A stretch of 64,000 bases of DNA, from NCBI GenBank assembly GCA_019752535.1, contig JAIEMA010000007.1:1-64000 (forward strand). The letters run 5' to 3'. The DNA is from Bacteriovoracaceae bacterium (GTDB lineage: Bacteria; Bdellovibrionota; Bacteriovoracia; Bacteriovoracales; Bacteriovoracaceae). The position numbers and the translations under genes were made by a program. Below the pieces are notes generated by a model. That model was given only the letters and a program-made list of their open reading frames with translations. It was not told the origin of the DNA and ran no database searches. Below are positions 6,703 through 14,443 of the stretch, one piece after another. Positions within the stretch are counted from its first letter, which is position 1. Each line of letters begins with the position of its first letter.

Positions 6703-7777
6703 GGACACCTAGAGCTCGGGCGAGGGCCCTCGCTATACTTGCGGCCGTCATCATGGTTGTTTCTTGACCCATATTAGGTGCGAAGTTGTGATTGATAAAA
6801 GGGGCCACCTCAACCAGATCGCATCCAGTGACATTAAATTCCTTAGACACTTGGCGAATCATTTCAACACAGGCGACAGGATCGAGGCCTTTGTTCTCTG
6901 GAGTGCCAGTGGCCGAGGCGAAACTTGAGTCCAGAGCATCAATATCAAATGAAATATAAACTTCTTCGATGTTTTTTCTTTTAAAGGCGCTCAGGACTTC
7001 AGTGATATAAAAAGGCATGCCTTTTTTGTGAATCTCACTGGCCCAGTGTTGGGTGACATTGAGATTTTTCTCCCAGTGGGATCTCTCTTTTCCCGTCGAG
7101 CGAATGCCGACTTGAATCAATTGATCGGGATGAGGAAAAAACTCTCTCACGTGATACGTCCATGAGCCAAAATTTAAATCAATCCCTAATCGTTGCTCGA
7201 GAAGATCGGTGTGAGCATCAAAATGAAGAAGACCAATCTTTTTCTTTTTTCGAGATTCGGCCCAGGCCTTAACCAAAGGATACGAAACAGAGTGGTCCCC
7301 CCCCAAAGCTAAAACTTTAAGTTGAGGGTAGTCTTGATAAAGTAGGCGTAGTGATTCTTCACAGAGAGAGAGTGGAGAGACTGGCCAAGAATTTTTATCC
7401 GTATCAAAGAGCGCTTTGCGTACAGAGGAGAGTGTTTTTTCGTTCAGGTATTTATCATGTAAAAGATGAGGCACCACGCGGACATCTCCAAGATCTGTGC
7501 ATGGAAGCATGCCATCTTTTAGGAGCTCTTCTCTGATAAAGAGTGGGCCCCAGTTGGCTCCACGAAGAATGCCTCCACCACAATCGGAAGGCACACCTAA
7601 AATGGCAAACTTTTCAGTTTGAAGATTTTTTAAATTTTTGAGCCATTCCTCACGAACGACACCATTGGGATAATATTTTTTCTGTAAATGCTCCCGCTTC
7701 TCTTTGGCCGTTGAAACCGTAAAAACGCCCTCTCCAGGAGGACACAGCCATGAGCCAGCGACATCAATGAATTTCAT
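6695..7777 (-). CDS. Ureohydrolase family protein (arginase/agmatinase/formimidoylglutamase)
   Basis: This 360-residue protein carries the binuclear manganese site of the ureohydrolases: GGDHS, DAHTD and SFDIDALDSS, with ATGTPE following. Such enzymes hydrolyse guanidino compounds to urea or formamide plus an amine. An N-terminal extension of about 50 residues precedes the core, longer than in bacterial agmatinases. It overlaps the dehydrogenase gene by 4 bases and aat by 8. A second family member at 14950-15846 is adjacent to spermidine synthase, so this one probably acts on a different substrate such as arginine or formimidoylglutamate. Substrate not decidable from sequence. Confidence 0.85.
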   Translation of the reverse strand: MKFIDVAGSWLCPPGEGVFTVSTAKEKREHLQKKYYPNGVVREEWLKNLKNLQTEKFAILGVPSDCGGGILRGANWGPLFIREELLKDGMLPCTDLGDVRVVPHLLHDKYLNEKTLSSVRKALFDTDKNSWPVSPLSLCEESLRLLYQDYPQLKVLALGGDHSVSYPLVKAWAESRKKKKIGLLHFDAHTDLLEQRLGIDLNFGSWTYHVREFFPHPDQLIQVGIRSTGKERSHWEKNLNVTQHWASEIHKKGMPFYITEVLSAFKRKNIEEVYISFDIDALDSSFASATGTPENKGLDPVACVEMIRQVSKEFNVTGCDLVEVAPFINHNFAPNMGQETTMMTAASIARALARALGVHA

Positions 7778-8682
7778 CGTAAAAATCCTTCTTCCGTCAT
7801 TCGAAGAGATAAAGGCATCAGTGAGGTCACTTTACCTTGAATCATTTTTTGTAGCGAGTCTTTCTCAAATTCAAGCATGGAATCACATAACCCATTCCAT
7901 ACTCCTGCAATATGTGGTGTGGTTTTGACTTGTTGGCGATTCCATCGCTCTTGATAGGGCTCACGAGAGTGAACATCCAAAACGGCACGGGCCTGGGGAT
8001 GAGATTGCAAGAATTTCATCAAAGCCTCATCATCAATCAGCTCTCCTCGAGCGCCATTGATTAAAATCAAATCAGGGGCCGCATGAGAGAGAAAATTCTC
8101 ATCAATGATGTGGTGATTTTTTTTGTTTAATGAAGCCGCTAGCAAAACCACTTCCCATCTCTGATGGAGATCAATCTTTTGGTTCTCCCAGGGATCAAAA
8201 ACTTCTGCGTGAGGGAGATGCTGCTTAAGTTTTTTTCCAATATGACCAAAACCTAAAATCAGCGTTTTCTTCTCACTTACTAAATCGCGATTCCATTCAC
8301 GAGACTTGGGCCAGTGAGGCGTGTGACGAATAAAAGTCATCAATTGAAAAAGAGAGGACAGTGTCCACTCCGTCACCGCTTGGGCGCGAATGGAGTTCCC
8401 TAAATAAATGGGAACATCTCTCCAAGTCTCAAAATCAGAAGCTAAATTATCAAAGCCAGAATTGGGATGGATAATCGCTTTAATGCGCGGCTTATATTGA
8501 ATCCAAGCGGAGAGTTTTGTATGCGTATTGGTCATCAAAATTAAATCTCCACTGGTAGGAAGATTTTCTTTAGTGCCGAGGTAGCTTAAACCCTCAATAG
8601 ATTCCACCATTTTACGCTCCAAGCTCTCAAAATCAGGAGGAAAATAGCTGGATGAATCGCATCTTTTAACAAAAATAGACAT
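7774..8682 (-). CDS. D-isomer-specific 2-hydroxyacid dehydrogenase family protein
   Basis: This 302-residue NAD(P)-dependent oxidoreductase has the Rossmann motif GFGHIG near residue 143, followed by the family's INGARG-x-LIDDEAL block, LDVHSREP, and a C-terminal TPHIAG with the catalytic His. Family members interconvert 2-keto and D-2-hydroxy acids (for example 3-phosphoglycerate, glyoxylate or D-lactate). The catalytic-domain half is shorter than in SerA or LdhA. It begins the operon with the ureohydrolase and aat; its ATG at 8682 diverges from map 60 bases away. Substrate unknown. Confidence 0.8.
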   Translation of the reverse strand: MSIFVKRCDSSSYFPPDFESLERKMVESIEGLSYLGTKENLPTSGDLILMTNTHTKLSAWIQYKPRIKAIIHPNSGFDNLASDFETWRDVPIYLGNSIRAQAVTEWTLSSLFQLMTFIRHTPHWPKSREWNRDLVSEKKTLILGFGHIGKKLKQHLPHAEVFDPWENQKIDLHQRWEVVLLAASLNKKNHHIIDENFLSHAAPDLILINGARGELIDDEALMKFLQSHPQARAVLDVHSREPYQERWNRQQVKTTPHIAGVWNGLCDSMLEFEKDSLQKMIQGKVTSLMPLSLRMTEEGFLR

Positions 8683-8742
8683 GCCTTGAGAGTACCCTTT
8701 GATGGGGTATCAAATCAAAGTGAAATCCGATATAAAAAGCCC

Positions 8743-9528
8743 ATGATAAGTATTAAATCAAGCCGTGAAATAGAATTGATGCGTGAGAGCTGTGTTTTAG
8801 CTGCTAAGACTCTGCGCTTCATAGAAGCGAAACTCAAGCCAGGCATGAGTACAGAGCAAGTCAATCAGCTCTGCCATGATTACCAGGTTAAGCGTGGGGC
8901 CATTCCCGCTCCTTTGAATTACCACGGCTTTCCCAAAAGCGTGTGCACTTCAAAAAATGAAGTCATCTGTCACGGCATTCCAAGTTCGAAAGATATCCTT
9001 CGTGATGGTGATATTTTAAATATCGATGTCACTCCTAAAATGAAAGGTTTCCATGGCGATTCGAATCGCACTTTTTTTATTGGAAAGGTGAGACCTGAAA
9101 TCCAGAAAATGGTGGAAGTGACTTATCAAGCGATGATGGCTGGAATTGCTGTGTGCAGACCGGGTGTGCGCATTGGCGATATTGGGGCCGTGATTGAAGA
9201 GATGGCCCATGGTCATGGCTACACCGTCGTTCAAGAGTACTGTGGGCATGGCATTGGACGTGAGTTTCATGAAGAGCCGCAAATCCTTCACTACGGAAAG
9301 CGTGGTGTGGGCGTAGAGATGAAGCCGGGCATGACTTTTACTATTGAACCCATGATCAATTTTGGTAAACGCCACTGCCGCCTACTTGATGATGGATGGA
9401 CGGTCGTCACGAAAGATAAATCTTGGTCTGCTCAATTTGAGCACACGATTCTTATCACTGAAGATGGCCATGAGATTCTCACCACGATTCCAGAGGGATC
9501 ATGGACAGAGGCCGATGCTGAAATATGA
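8743..9528 (+). CDS. map: Methionine aminopeptidase, type I
   Basis: Map removes the initiator Met from nascent proteins. The 261 residues match the usual length (E. coli 264). The five metal ligands are visible: D and D in DVTPKMKGFHGDSNR, H in CGHGIGREFHEEP, E in FTIEPMI and E in AQFEHTILIT. ATG 8743 (MISIKSSREIE) is chosen over an in-frame codon at 8686, because the family begins with I-x-IKS-x-EIE-x-MR. A TATAAA sequence lies 8 bases before the start and could serve as a -10 or AT-rich leader. The stop overlaps the next start (ATGA). Confidence 0.95.
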   Translation: MISIKSSREIELMRESCVLAAKTLRFIEAKLKPGMSTEQVNQLCHDYQVKRGAIPAPLNYHGFPKSVCTSKNEVICHGIPSSKDILRDGDILNIDVTPKMKGFHGDSNRTFFIGKVRPEIQKMVEVTYQAMMAGIAVCRPGVRIGDIGAVIEEMAHGHGYTVVQEYCGHGIGREFHEEPQILHYGKRGVGVEMKPGMTFTIEPMINFGKRHCRLLDDGWTVVTKDKSWSAQFEHTILITEDGHEILTTIPEGSWTEADAEI

Positions 9529-10247
9529 CAACTGTAAGTATCGAAACATCTAAAGGTCACTCGACGCTCAATTTAAAATTTGATGATCATTTTCGCGTCC
9601 TCTCGGCTCAATCTCTCACTGATGGATCACAAGAAGAAGTGCTGGATTGGCTCTGCCAATGGCTTCCAGGAAAAGTTCTCGCTGAAGCGCAAGATAAAGC
9701 CGGGGAAGTCCTACTCACCACTCATCCTCAGTGGGGACTTAAGGAAGCTCAGCTCGTGGACGAGCTTCTTAAAGAAGCTCTCTATCGCACTCATCCTAAG
9801 GTGGAAGTCTCAGGTGTGATTATTTGCAGCTGCCATAAAGTCACAAAAGAAGTCCTATTAAACGCGATCAGTGAGAGCACCACTCGTGAACAATTAACGT
9901 CTCAAACGAAAGCTGGATCAGGATGTGGGAAATGCATCGCTGTCCTTGAGCAGATGATTGTGGATAAAAAACCTAAAGCGAAAAGATGGAATGGCAAAGC
10001 CAATTCTCAGTGGGTGACAGAACTTCAAGACTCTCTCAATCACTTCTCCCAGAGAAGAGCTGATTTACCGAAGCTTCTCATCGTGAGTTTTAAAGATGGA
10101 GCAGTTAAAGTTTCCGTTGAAGGCACAATAACCGCTGATCAAGAATGGGATTTAGTTAATGAGCTGACTCAGTTTTGGGCCGAAGGCTTTCCGGCTGGCT
10201 TAGCTGTTTTTTTAGACTTCTCTCTCTCACAATCCGCAAAAAACTGA
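9525..10247 (+). CDS. BFD-like [2Fe-2S] domain protein with flanking NifU-like regions
   Basis: This 240-residue protein has a central BFD-type [2Fe-2S] domain (about 100-150): ICSCHKVTKE, then GSGCGKC about 35 residues later, giving the C-x-C and C-x2-C ligands. This domain also occurs in the middle of NifU and in nitrite reductases. The N-terminal 95 residues and the C-terminal segment after 165 (LLIVSFKDGAVKVSVEG) could be NifU-N-like and NifU-C-like, but I cannot see the cysteines those domains need. Translation is coupled to map. Its last 79 bases overlap the convergent secreted-protein gene. A role in iron-sulfur supply or iron sensing is inference. Confidence 0.65.
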   Translation: MTTVSIETSKGHSTLNLKFDDHFRVLSAQSLTDGSQEEVLDWLCQWLPGKVLAEAQDKAGEVLLTTHPQWGLKEAQLVDELLKEALYRTHPKVEVSGVIICSCHKVTKEVLLNAISESTTREQLTSQTKAGSGCGKCIAVLEQMIVDKKPKAKRWNGKANSQWVTELQDSLNHFSQRRADLPKLLIVSFKDGAVKVSVEGTITADQEWDLVNELTQFWAEGFPAGLAVFLDFSLSQSAKN

Positions 10248-10798
10248 TCGGCCCGATGGATGCCGGCAAAGATTTTTGCCAGACGTGATTTCTTATTTGT
10301 GATTTTTGCCAGATCTATTTCTTCTTGAAGCCATTTAATCTCATCATTCATTTTCGTGATACCTGGAATATTTTTTTCTAAACAATCCGGAGTCGGAGAT
10401 TGTGCTTGAAGAGCCGCTAAAAAATAGAGAAGCAACTCTGGGGCCCCTTCGTTCAACTCCCGAACGAGCTCTTTATTCAACGCTCCCTGTGATCCACCTA
10501 AATCCTTAAGCGTGTACCAGCCTCTGGGGTCTAGAAGCATGGCTTCTAAGAGCCAGATCGAGCTTGAAGCTTTCTTGGCGCATATTTGTTTCAAGAGATG
10601 AGGCTGACCATCAAGACCAGTGGTTTGAATTAATTCAGCGATGAGTCTTTGGTTCAGATCATAGAAAGCACCTGTCTTCTTTTGCGCATGAAAGCGTTTC
10701 TCTTGAGCACCTAGACAGACTAAAAGTTGGGAAGCACCGGTTCGCGCAAAGAGCTGAACAGGAATAAAAAAGACTAATAAAAAAAGGGTGAATCGCAT
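10169..10798 (-). CDS. Secreted/periplasmic protein of unknown family
   Basis: The 209-residue product starts with a clear signal peptide (basic M-R, then FTLFLLVFFIPVQLFA) with cleavage expected around residue 19. The mature part is alpha-helical, contains four Cys (LLVCLGAQEK, KQICAKK, PDCLEK, ADCEREK), which could form two disulfides, and ends in a Lys/Pro-rich tail. I recognise no family. The tail overlaps the 3' end of the BFD-like gene by 79 bases on the opposite strand, an unusually long convergent overlap. It diverges from tatC, 55 bases away. Confidence 0.6.
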   Translation of the reverse strand: MRFTLFLLVFFIPVQLFARTGASQLLVCLGAQEKRFHAQKKTGAFYDLNQRLIAELIQTTGLDGQPHLLKQICAKKASSSIWLLEAMLLDPRGWYTLKDLGGSQGALNKELVRELNEGAPELLLYFLAALQAQSPTPDCLEKNIPGITKMNDEIKWLQEEIDLAKITNKKSRLAKIFAGIHRADQFFADCEREKSKKTAKPAGKPSAQN

Positions 10799-10853
10799 AA
10801 TTCTATCCTATCACAGTGTTCTTTTTTCGCACATCGTGAGAAAATGAGCCCAC

Positions 10854-11600
10854 ATGAAAGAGATGACCCTGGTTGAACATTTAGAAGAACTTCGCACCCG
10901 TCTAATCCGGATGGTTATCATTTTAACCGTCGTCTTTGCTGGCTGTTATTCTCAGTCGGCTTTGATTTCAGAATTTCTTCTCGTACCGCTTCGTTCTGCT
11001 TTAGGGGCCGGAGGAAGAGTGGTATTTACAGGGCTTTTAGATAAAGTCTTGGCCGAATTTCAAATCGCTTTTTGGAGTTCTGTTTTTGTGGCTTCTCCTC
11101 TGCTTTTTAGAGAAGTTTGGCTGTTTATTCGCCCTGGCCTTCATGACCACGAAGCCAAAGCTGTAAAACCTTTTATTTTTGTCGGATTCTTCCTCTTCTT
11201 GGCCGGAGTGGCCTTCGGCTATTACGTGCTCTTTCCATTTACTTTCAAAACCCTCATGTCTTACGGCGTCCAAGATGTTGAAGCGATGATGAATTTGAAA
11301 GATTATCTTTTGCTGGCCTCTAAGATTCTTGTCTTCTTAGGTCTGTTATTTCAGTTGCCCAATGTACTTTTGATTTTAGGTTTTATGGAAATTGTCACAG
11401 CTCCAAGTCTCAAGGCCTGGAGAAGATACCTCTATGTTGGTTTTTCAGTTTTTGCTGCCATTGTGACGCCTACCCCTGACATTATGAGTATGATGGCCGT
11501 TTGGATTCCGATGATAGTACTTTATGAAATTGGTGTGTTTGCGGTGCAAATAATTGTGCATCCCTACCTCAAACGTAAATACATGTCTGATCAAGAATGA
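10854..11600 (+). CDS. tatC: Sec-independent (twin-arginine) translocase subunit
   Basis: TatC is the receptor for twin-arginine signal peptides of folded exported proteins, acting with TatA/TatB in the inner membrane. The 248 residues begin with the hallmark V-EHLEELR-x-R at residues 7-15, and six hydrophobic segments follow, with RPGL-x-x-HE around residue 95 and TPTPDIMS near 207. Length is normal. No tatA or tatB is adjacent. The next gene encodes a probable CxxCH protein. Confidence 0.95.
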   Translation: MKEMTLVEHLEELRTRLIRMVIILTVVFAGCYSQSALISEFLLVPLRSALGAGGRVVFTGLLDKVLAEFQIAFWSSVFVASPLLFREVWLFIRPGLHDHEAKAVKPFIFVGFFLFLAGVAFGYYVLFPFTFKTLMSYGVQDVEAMMNLKDYLLLASKILVFLGLLFQLPNVLLILGFMEIVTAPSLKAWRRYLYVGFSVFAAIVTPTPDIMSMMAVWIPMIVLYEIGVFAVQIIVHPYLKRKYMSDQE

Positions 11601-11666
11601 TCTTCCTCATGTTTTTGTCTCTCCTCTAGACTGATAATCTAGTCACTACTTATTTCAAGGATCAGT

Positions 11667-12761
11667 ATGAAACTTTCTCTTTTATTGCTTTTGATTTCTC
11701 TTCCTGTCATGGCCACCACTGAAAGTCTTAGACCTAATATGACAGAGGTTGGAAAAACCGTTGAAAAATTATTAATGCAATCGAATAACCCAAAAGATTT
11801 TTCCCAGAGCAATGAAGTTTTAAAAGAACTTACTTATTTGCAAGATCTCTTCAAAGCTAATAAATCACACTTTGAAATCAGAACTTCAGACTGGAGACTT
11901 CATCACAGAATTCTTACAGATGTTGTCGATCAATCGAAGAAAACTTATGTCGCCAAAAAATATGAAGTTTCAAGACAAATGGTGAAAGCCATTCCTGCAC
12001 TTTGCTTCTCTTGTCACGTTCAAGATAAAAAGCATGCCCTAAGTTTTAGGAAAGAGCTTCCGGCCAGTGCTAATCTTTTAGAGAGGGCCGAATTCTCAAT
12101 GGCGACAAGAAGACCTGAACAAGCCCTCTTAGCGCTCAATTCCTATCTCAATAACGGCATTTCAAATGAAGAAGCGATCATTCATGCCTTAAGACAAAGA
12201 ATTCAAGTGAGCATTTGGCTCGAGAGACCCTGGGATCAAATGCAGAGTGACTTGAAAGCCTCTAGCTCCAAATTTGCGAAGCTCTCTCAAGTTCAAATGA
12301 ACATCAAGGGATGGATCGAAGGAATAGAGAAAGCGAAGAAAGCATTTGTTAAGCCTATTGACTCTGTCTCTCAAGTTCCAGGCTTTATGAAAAAGAATTT
12401 CGGAGCTGAAGAGCCGAGTCTTGGGCTTATCGCCACTCCGAGTGAAGAGATTATTGTGTTACAACTTCGCCAAGATCTTCATAATTTGATGGAGAAAAAT
12501 CCTTCAAAGAATGATCAGCCTTGGATTTTATTTTGGCTGGCCTGGAGTGAGAGAGGTTTAAATTATAGCTATTTTTACTCTCTTGCCGATGGCTATTTGA
12601 AATTCTGTATGGATGAGTATTCTAAAACGAGCGTTGCCAAAAAATGTTATGACGAATACTCGTCATTCATTGAATTTGCCTACTCGGGTTCGGCCGGAAC
12701 AGATATTCCAATGGATGTTCAAAAAGAGTTAGAAGGATTTAAGAAGAAAGTAGGCCGTTAA
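11667..12761 (+). CDS. Exported CxxCH (cytochrome c-like) protein
   Basis: The 364-residue product has a signal peptide (MKLSLLLLLISLPVMA) and one heme c attachment motif, CFSCH, near residue 113. The rest is helical with repeat-like segments around 140-200 (EQALLALNSYLNNG) suggesting TPR-type helices. A single c-type heme, covalently bound in the periplasm, is expected. I do not recognise a named cytochrome, and a distal Met ligand is not obvious. Start ATG 11667 has AAGGA 8 bases upstream. The 3' end overlaps the convergent small gene by 4 bases. Confidence 0.65.
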   Translation: MKLSLLLLLISLPVMATTESLRPNMTEVGKTVEKLLMQSNNPKDFSQSNEVLKELTYLQDLFKANKSHFEIRTSDWRLHHRILTDVVDQSKKTYVAKKYEVSRQMVKAIPALCFSCHVQDKKHALSFRKELPASANLLERAEFSMATRRPEQALLALNSYLNNGISNEEAIIHALRQRIQVSIWLERPWDQMQSDLKASSSKFAKLSQVQMNIKGWIEGIEKAKKAFVKPIDSVSQVPGFMKKNFGAEEPSLGLIATPSEEIIVLQLRQDLHNLMEKNPSKNDQPWILFWLAWSERGLNYSYFYSLADGYLKFCMDEYSKTSVAKKCYDEYSSFIEFAYSGSAGTDIPMDVQKELEGFKKKVGR

Positions 12762-13066
12762 GTCAGCGCTAAGAGGGCCTGGAGTTCTGTGCGAGTTAAA
12801 AGCCAGAACTCCGAGTTTGCGAGAACTTTCGCAGAATGTGGAACATCGATTTCATTCAACAACTCATCCATATAATACAACCCAGCTTTCCTGATATCAG
12901 TAGGGGTCTTCTTATGGAAATTCGTTTGTATCACTCCACGCTTAAGCCAAACCGCTGTCATGGGTTTCTGGTTAGCATAAAAGAGAACCATATCTTGCTT
13001 TAAGCGATGAAGACTCGCTTTAGCCTCTAAGTATTCTCTTAGTGAATTTTCTATAGTTGAACTCAT
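12758..13066 (-). CDS. Conserved-looking small protein, unknown
   Basis: This 102-residue soluble protein has no signal peptide or recognised domain. It is largely helical (SLREYLEAKASLHRLKQD), has a basic middle (WLKRGVIQ) and ends ELQALLALT. Support for it being real is the tight fit: its stop overlaps the cytochrome gene by 4 bases, and a perfect FNR-box-like palindrome lies 35-48 bases before its start. No good Shine-Dalgarno is visible before ATG 13066, so translation may be weak or leaderless. Expression under low oxygen is inferred from the palindrome only. Confidence 0.5.
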   Translation of the reverse strand: MSSTIENSLREYLEAKASLHRLKQDMVLFYANQKPMTAVWLKRGVIQTNFHKKTPTDIRKAGLYYMDELLNEIDVPHSAKVLANSEFWLLTRTELQALLALT

Positions 13067-13100
13067 AGGATAAATTTAAGTGCTTATTTCTCAATCTAGA

Positions 13101-13114
13101 ATGATCTAGATCAT
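13101..13114. promoter_or_regulatory. FNR-box-like perfect palindrome
   Basis: ATGATCTAGATCAT is a perfect 14-bp palindrome with the 5-4-5 layout of the FNR consensus (TTGAT-N4-ATCAA), differing only at the outermost base of each half. It lies between the 3' end of the FNR-like gene and the start of the small gene at 13066, centred 41 bases before that ATG. It could control the small gene. No clear -10 was found. Confidence 0.5.
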
Positions 13115-13118
13115 GAAA

Positions 13119-13820
13119 CTAAGCCCCAATTGTCGCTTTTAGTTCTTTTAAATCTTTGAGGAAAATGACTTTTCCTTCTTGATCGAGAATGCCTTCATCT
13201 TTAAGCGTTGAGATTTCACGAATAAGAGTTTCTGTCGCCACTCCGAGCATGCTCGCCATATCTTCACGTGTGAGCTGAATACAAAGTTTGCGTCCTTGTT
13301 TTGTATCTTCACCATAGCGCTCACTCAGATCAAGAAGCATGAAGGCGACTCTTTCGCGAACATTTTTATTTTGAAAGCCACTGATGCGCTCTTGAAGTGC
13401 GGCCATGTCACGAGCCACATGTCCCAAGAGTTCCATGGCACAACTTGGCTCTTTTTGAACTAAGCCCTGAAGGTATGAGCGATCGACGAAGCAAATTTTT
13501 GTCTCTTCAATCGCAGTGGCCGTGACATCATTCATGCCGCTTTCAACAATGTGCTGAAAACCAATGAGATCACCTGGGCCAGCAATGCGTAGAAGGGTTT
13601 CTTTGCCATTCTCACTCGTCTTCGTGAGTTTGACTTTGCCATTTGAAATACAATAAACACCGAAGGCTGGGTTGCCTTCATGAAATAAAGTTTGTCCGCG
13701 CTTATAGAGGTTCATGATTTTGTGATCAGAGACTTCTTTTAAGCTCGCTTCTTCAAGCTTACAGAAAATACTTTTGTCTCTATTGCCACAGTCATTACAA
13801 TCAATTTTTTGCGTTTTCAA
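13119..13820 (-). CDS. Crp/Fnr-family regulator with FNR-type cluster cysteines
   Basis: The 233-residue protein has an N-terminal Cys motif, a cyclic-nucleotide-binding-type beta barrel (about 35-130), a long dimer helix and a C-terminal helix-turn-helix (LTREDMASMLGVATETLIRE). C8, C11 and C20 plus C110 in KICFVD correspond to the four [4Fe-4S] ligands of E. coli FNR (C20, C23, C29, C122); the third spacing is longer here. The recognition helix has E-T-x-x-R, as in CRP/FNR proteins that read TTGA/TGAT half-sites. An oxygen-sensing activator is the likely role. FNR-box-like sites lie on both sides of the gene. The genes transcribed around it include a cytochrome-like protein, CBS and USP proteins. 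Confidence 0.8.
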   Translation of the reverse strand: MKTQKIDCNDCGNRDKSIFCKLEEASLKEVSDHKIMNLYKRGQTLFHEGNPAFGVYCISNGKVKLTKTSENGKETLLRIAGPGDLIGFQHIVESGMNDVTATAIEETKICFVDRSYLQGLVQKEPSCAMELLGHVARDMAALQERISGFQNKNVRERVAFMLLDLSERYGEDTKQGRKLCIQLTREDMASMLGVATETLIREISTLKDEGILDQEGKVIFLKDLKELKATIGA

Positions 13821-13871
13821 AGGATGCTCCTGATCATGTTTCGATATGACCGTACCACTAACTTAATCGCT

Positions 13872-13896
13872 AAAACCTGATGTGGCTCAGGTTTTT
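13872..13896. promoter_or_regulatory. Perfect 9-bp inverted repeat in the divergent fnr/CBS region
   Basis: AAAACCTGA and TCAGGTTTT flank a 6-nt loop (TGTGGC). Shaped like a bidirectional terminator, it nevertheless lies between two divergent genes, where a terminator makes little sense, so an operator or leader hairpin for the FNR-like gene is possible. It starts 52 bases upstream of that gene's ATG. Confidence 0.4.
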
Positions 13897-13926
13897 AGAA
13901 AATCTTCGGATTCCCTTCACTTAGCC

Positions 13927-13968
13927 TTGAGCCAGGTCATACTTTTACTCATTTTCGCGCTCTATGAT
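13927..13968 (+). promoter_or_regulatory. Candidate FNR-activated promoter (class II) of the CBS gene
   Basis: TTGAGCCAGGTCAT (13927-13940) matches 7 of 10 defined positions of the FNR box. A -10 hexamer TATGAT lies at 13963-13968, putting the start near 13975. The box centre (13933.5) is then at -41.5, exactly the class II activator position, and no good -35 is present, as expected for such a promoter. The regulator gene diverges from it about 110 bases away. Confidence 0.5.
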
Positions 13969-13987
13969 AGCTCTAATGGAGGACTTT

Positions 13988-14428
13988 ATGAACCTAGAGA
14001 GACTGACTATTGAAGAATTTACTAGCCCCGCCCCAATGGTGATCCACCCTAAAACGGGTGTGGATGACGTTTTTCATCTCATGCAGCAGGCTAAAGTGCG
14101 CCATTTGCCCGTTCAGGTGAATGGAGAAATTGTGGGAATCGTCTCTGACAGGGACTTGCGCCCCTTTTTAAATCGAAATTGGAGTATTTGCATTCTCGTG
14201 GAAGACGTTATGCAAAGATCTGTTTTGAGCGTTCCTGAGACCATGGCCATGGGTGATGCCGCCTTTTTAATGGCCAAAAATAAGGTGGGCTCTCTTCTCG
14301 TTGTTGATGACCGTGGAGAAGTCTCTGGGATTTTTACAACGACGGATGCTTTAAATGCTTTGGTTGAAATCACGCTGCCTGAGGCCCGTGAACAATTAAG
14401 AGAGAGAGATGAGTTGGAGGCTTTTTAA
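13988..14428 (+). CDS. Two-CBS-domain protein
   Basis: The 146-residue protein consists of a tandem CBS pair (about 8-65 and 75-135) and little else. Each repeat shows the family pattern: P-x-TGVDDVFHLM, RHLPV, GIVSDRDL, then VLSVPETMAMGDAAFLM, GSLLVVDD, GIFTTTDAL. Such stand-alone pairs bind adenine nucleotides and regulate partners. ATG 13988 has GGAGG 6 bases upstream and is chosen over ATGs at 13964 and 13976. It is divergent from the FNR-like regulator and convergent with a USP gene, a grouping typical of low-oxygen stress genes. Confidence 0.82.
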   Translation: MNLERLTIEEFTSPAPMVIHPKTGVDDVFHLMQQAKVRHLPVQVNGEIVGIVSDRDLRPFLNRNWSICILVEDVMQRSVLSVPETMAMGDAAFLMAKNKVGSLLVVDDRGEVSGIFTTTDALNALVEITLPEAREQLRERDELEAF

Positions 14429-14443
14429 GCCTCCAACAGAGAT

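Noticed and set aside
8686-8742. Upstream extension of map
   Set aside because: The extra 19 residues do not belong to the family and the region holds the divergent promoter.
11626-11642. CTAGA-N7-TCTAG dyad before the CxxCH gene
   Set aside because: Too short and lacking FNR or other consensus halves; no support beyond symmetry.
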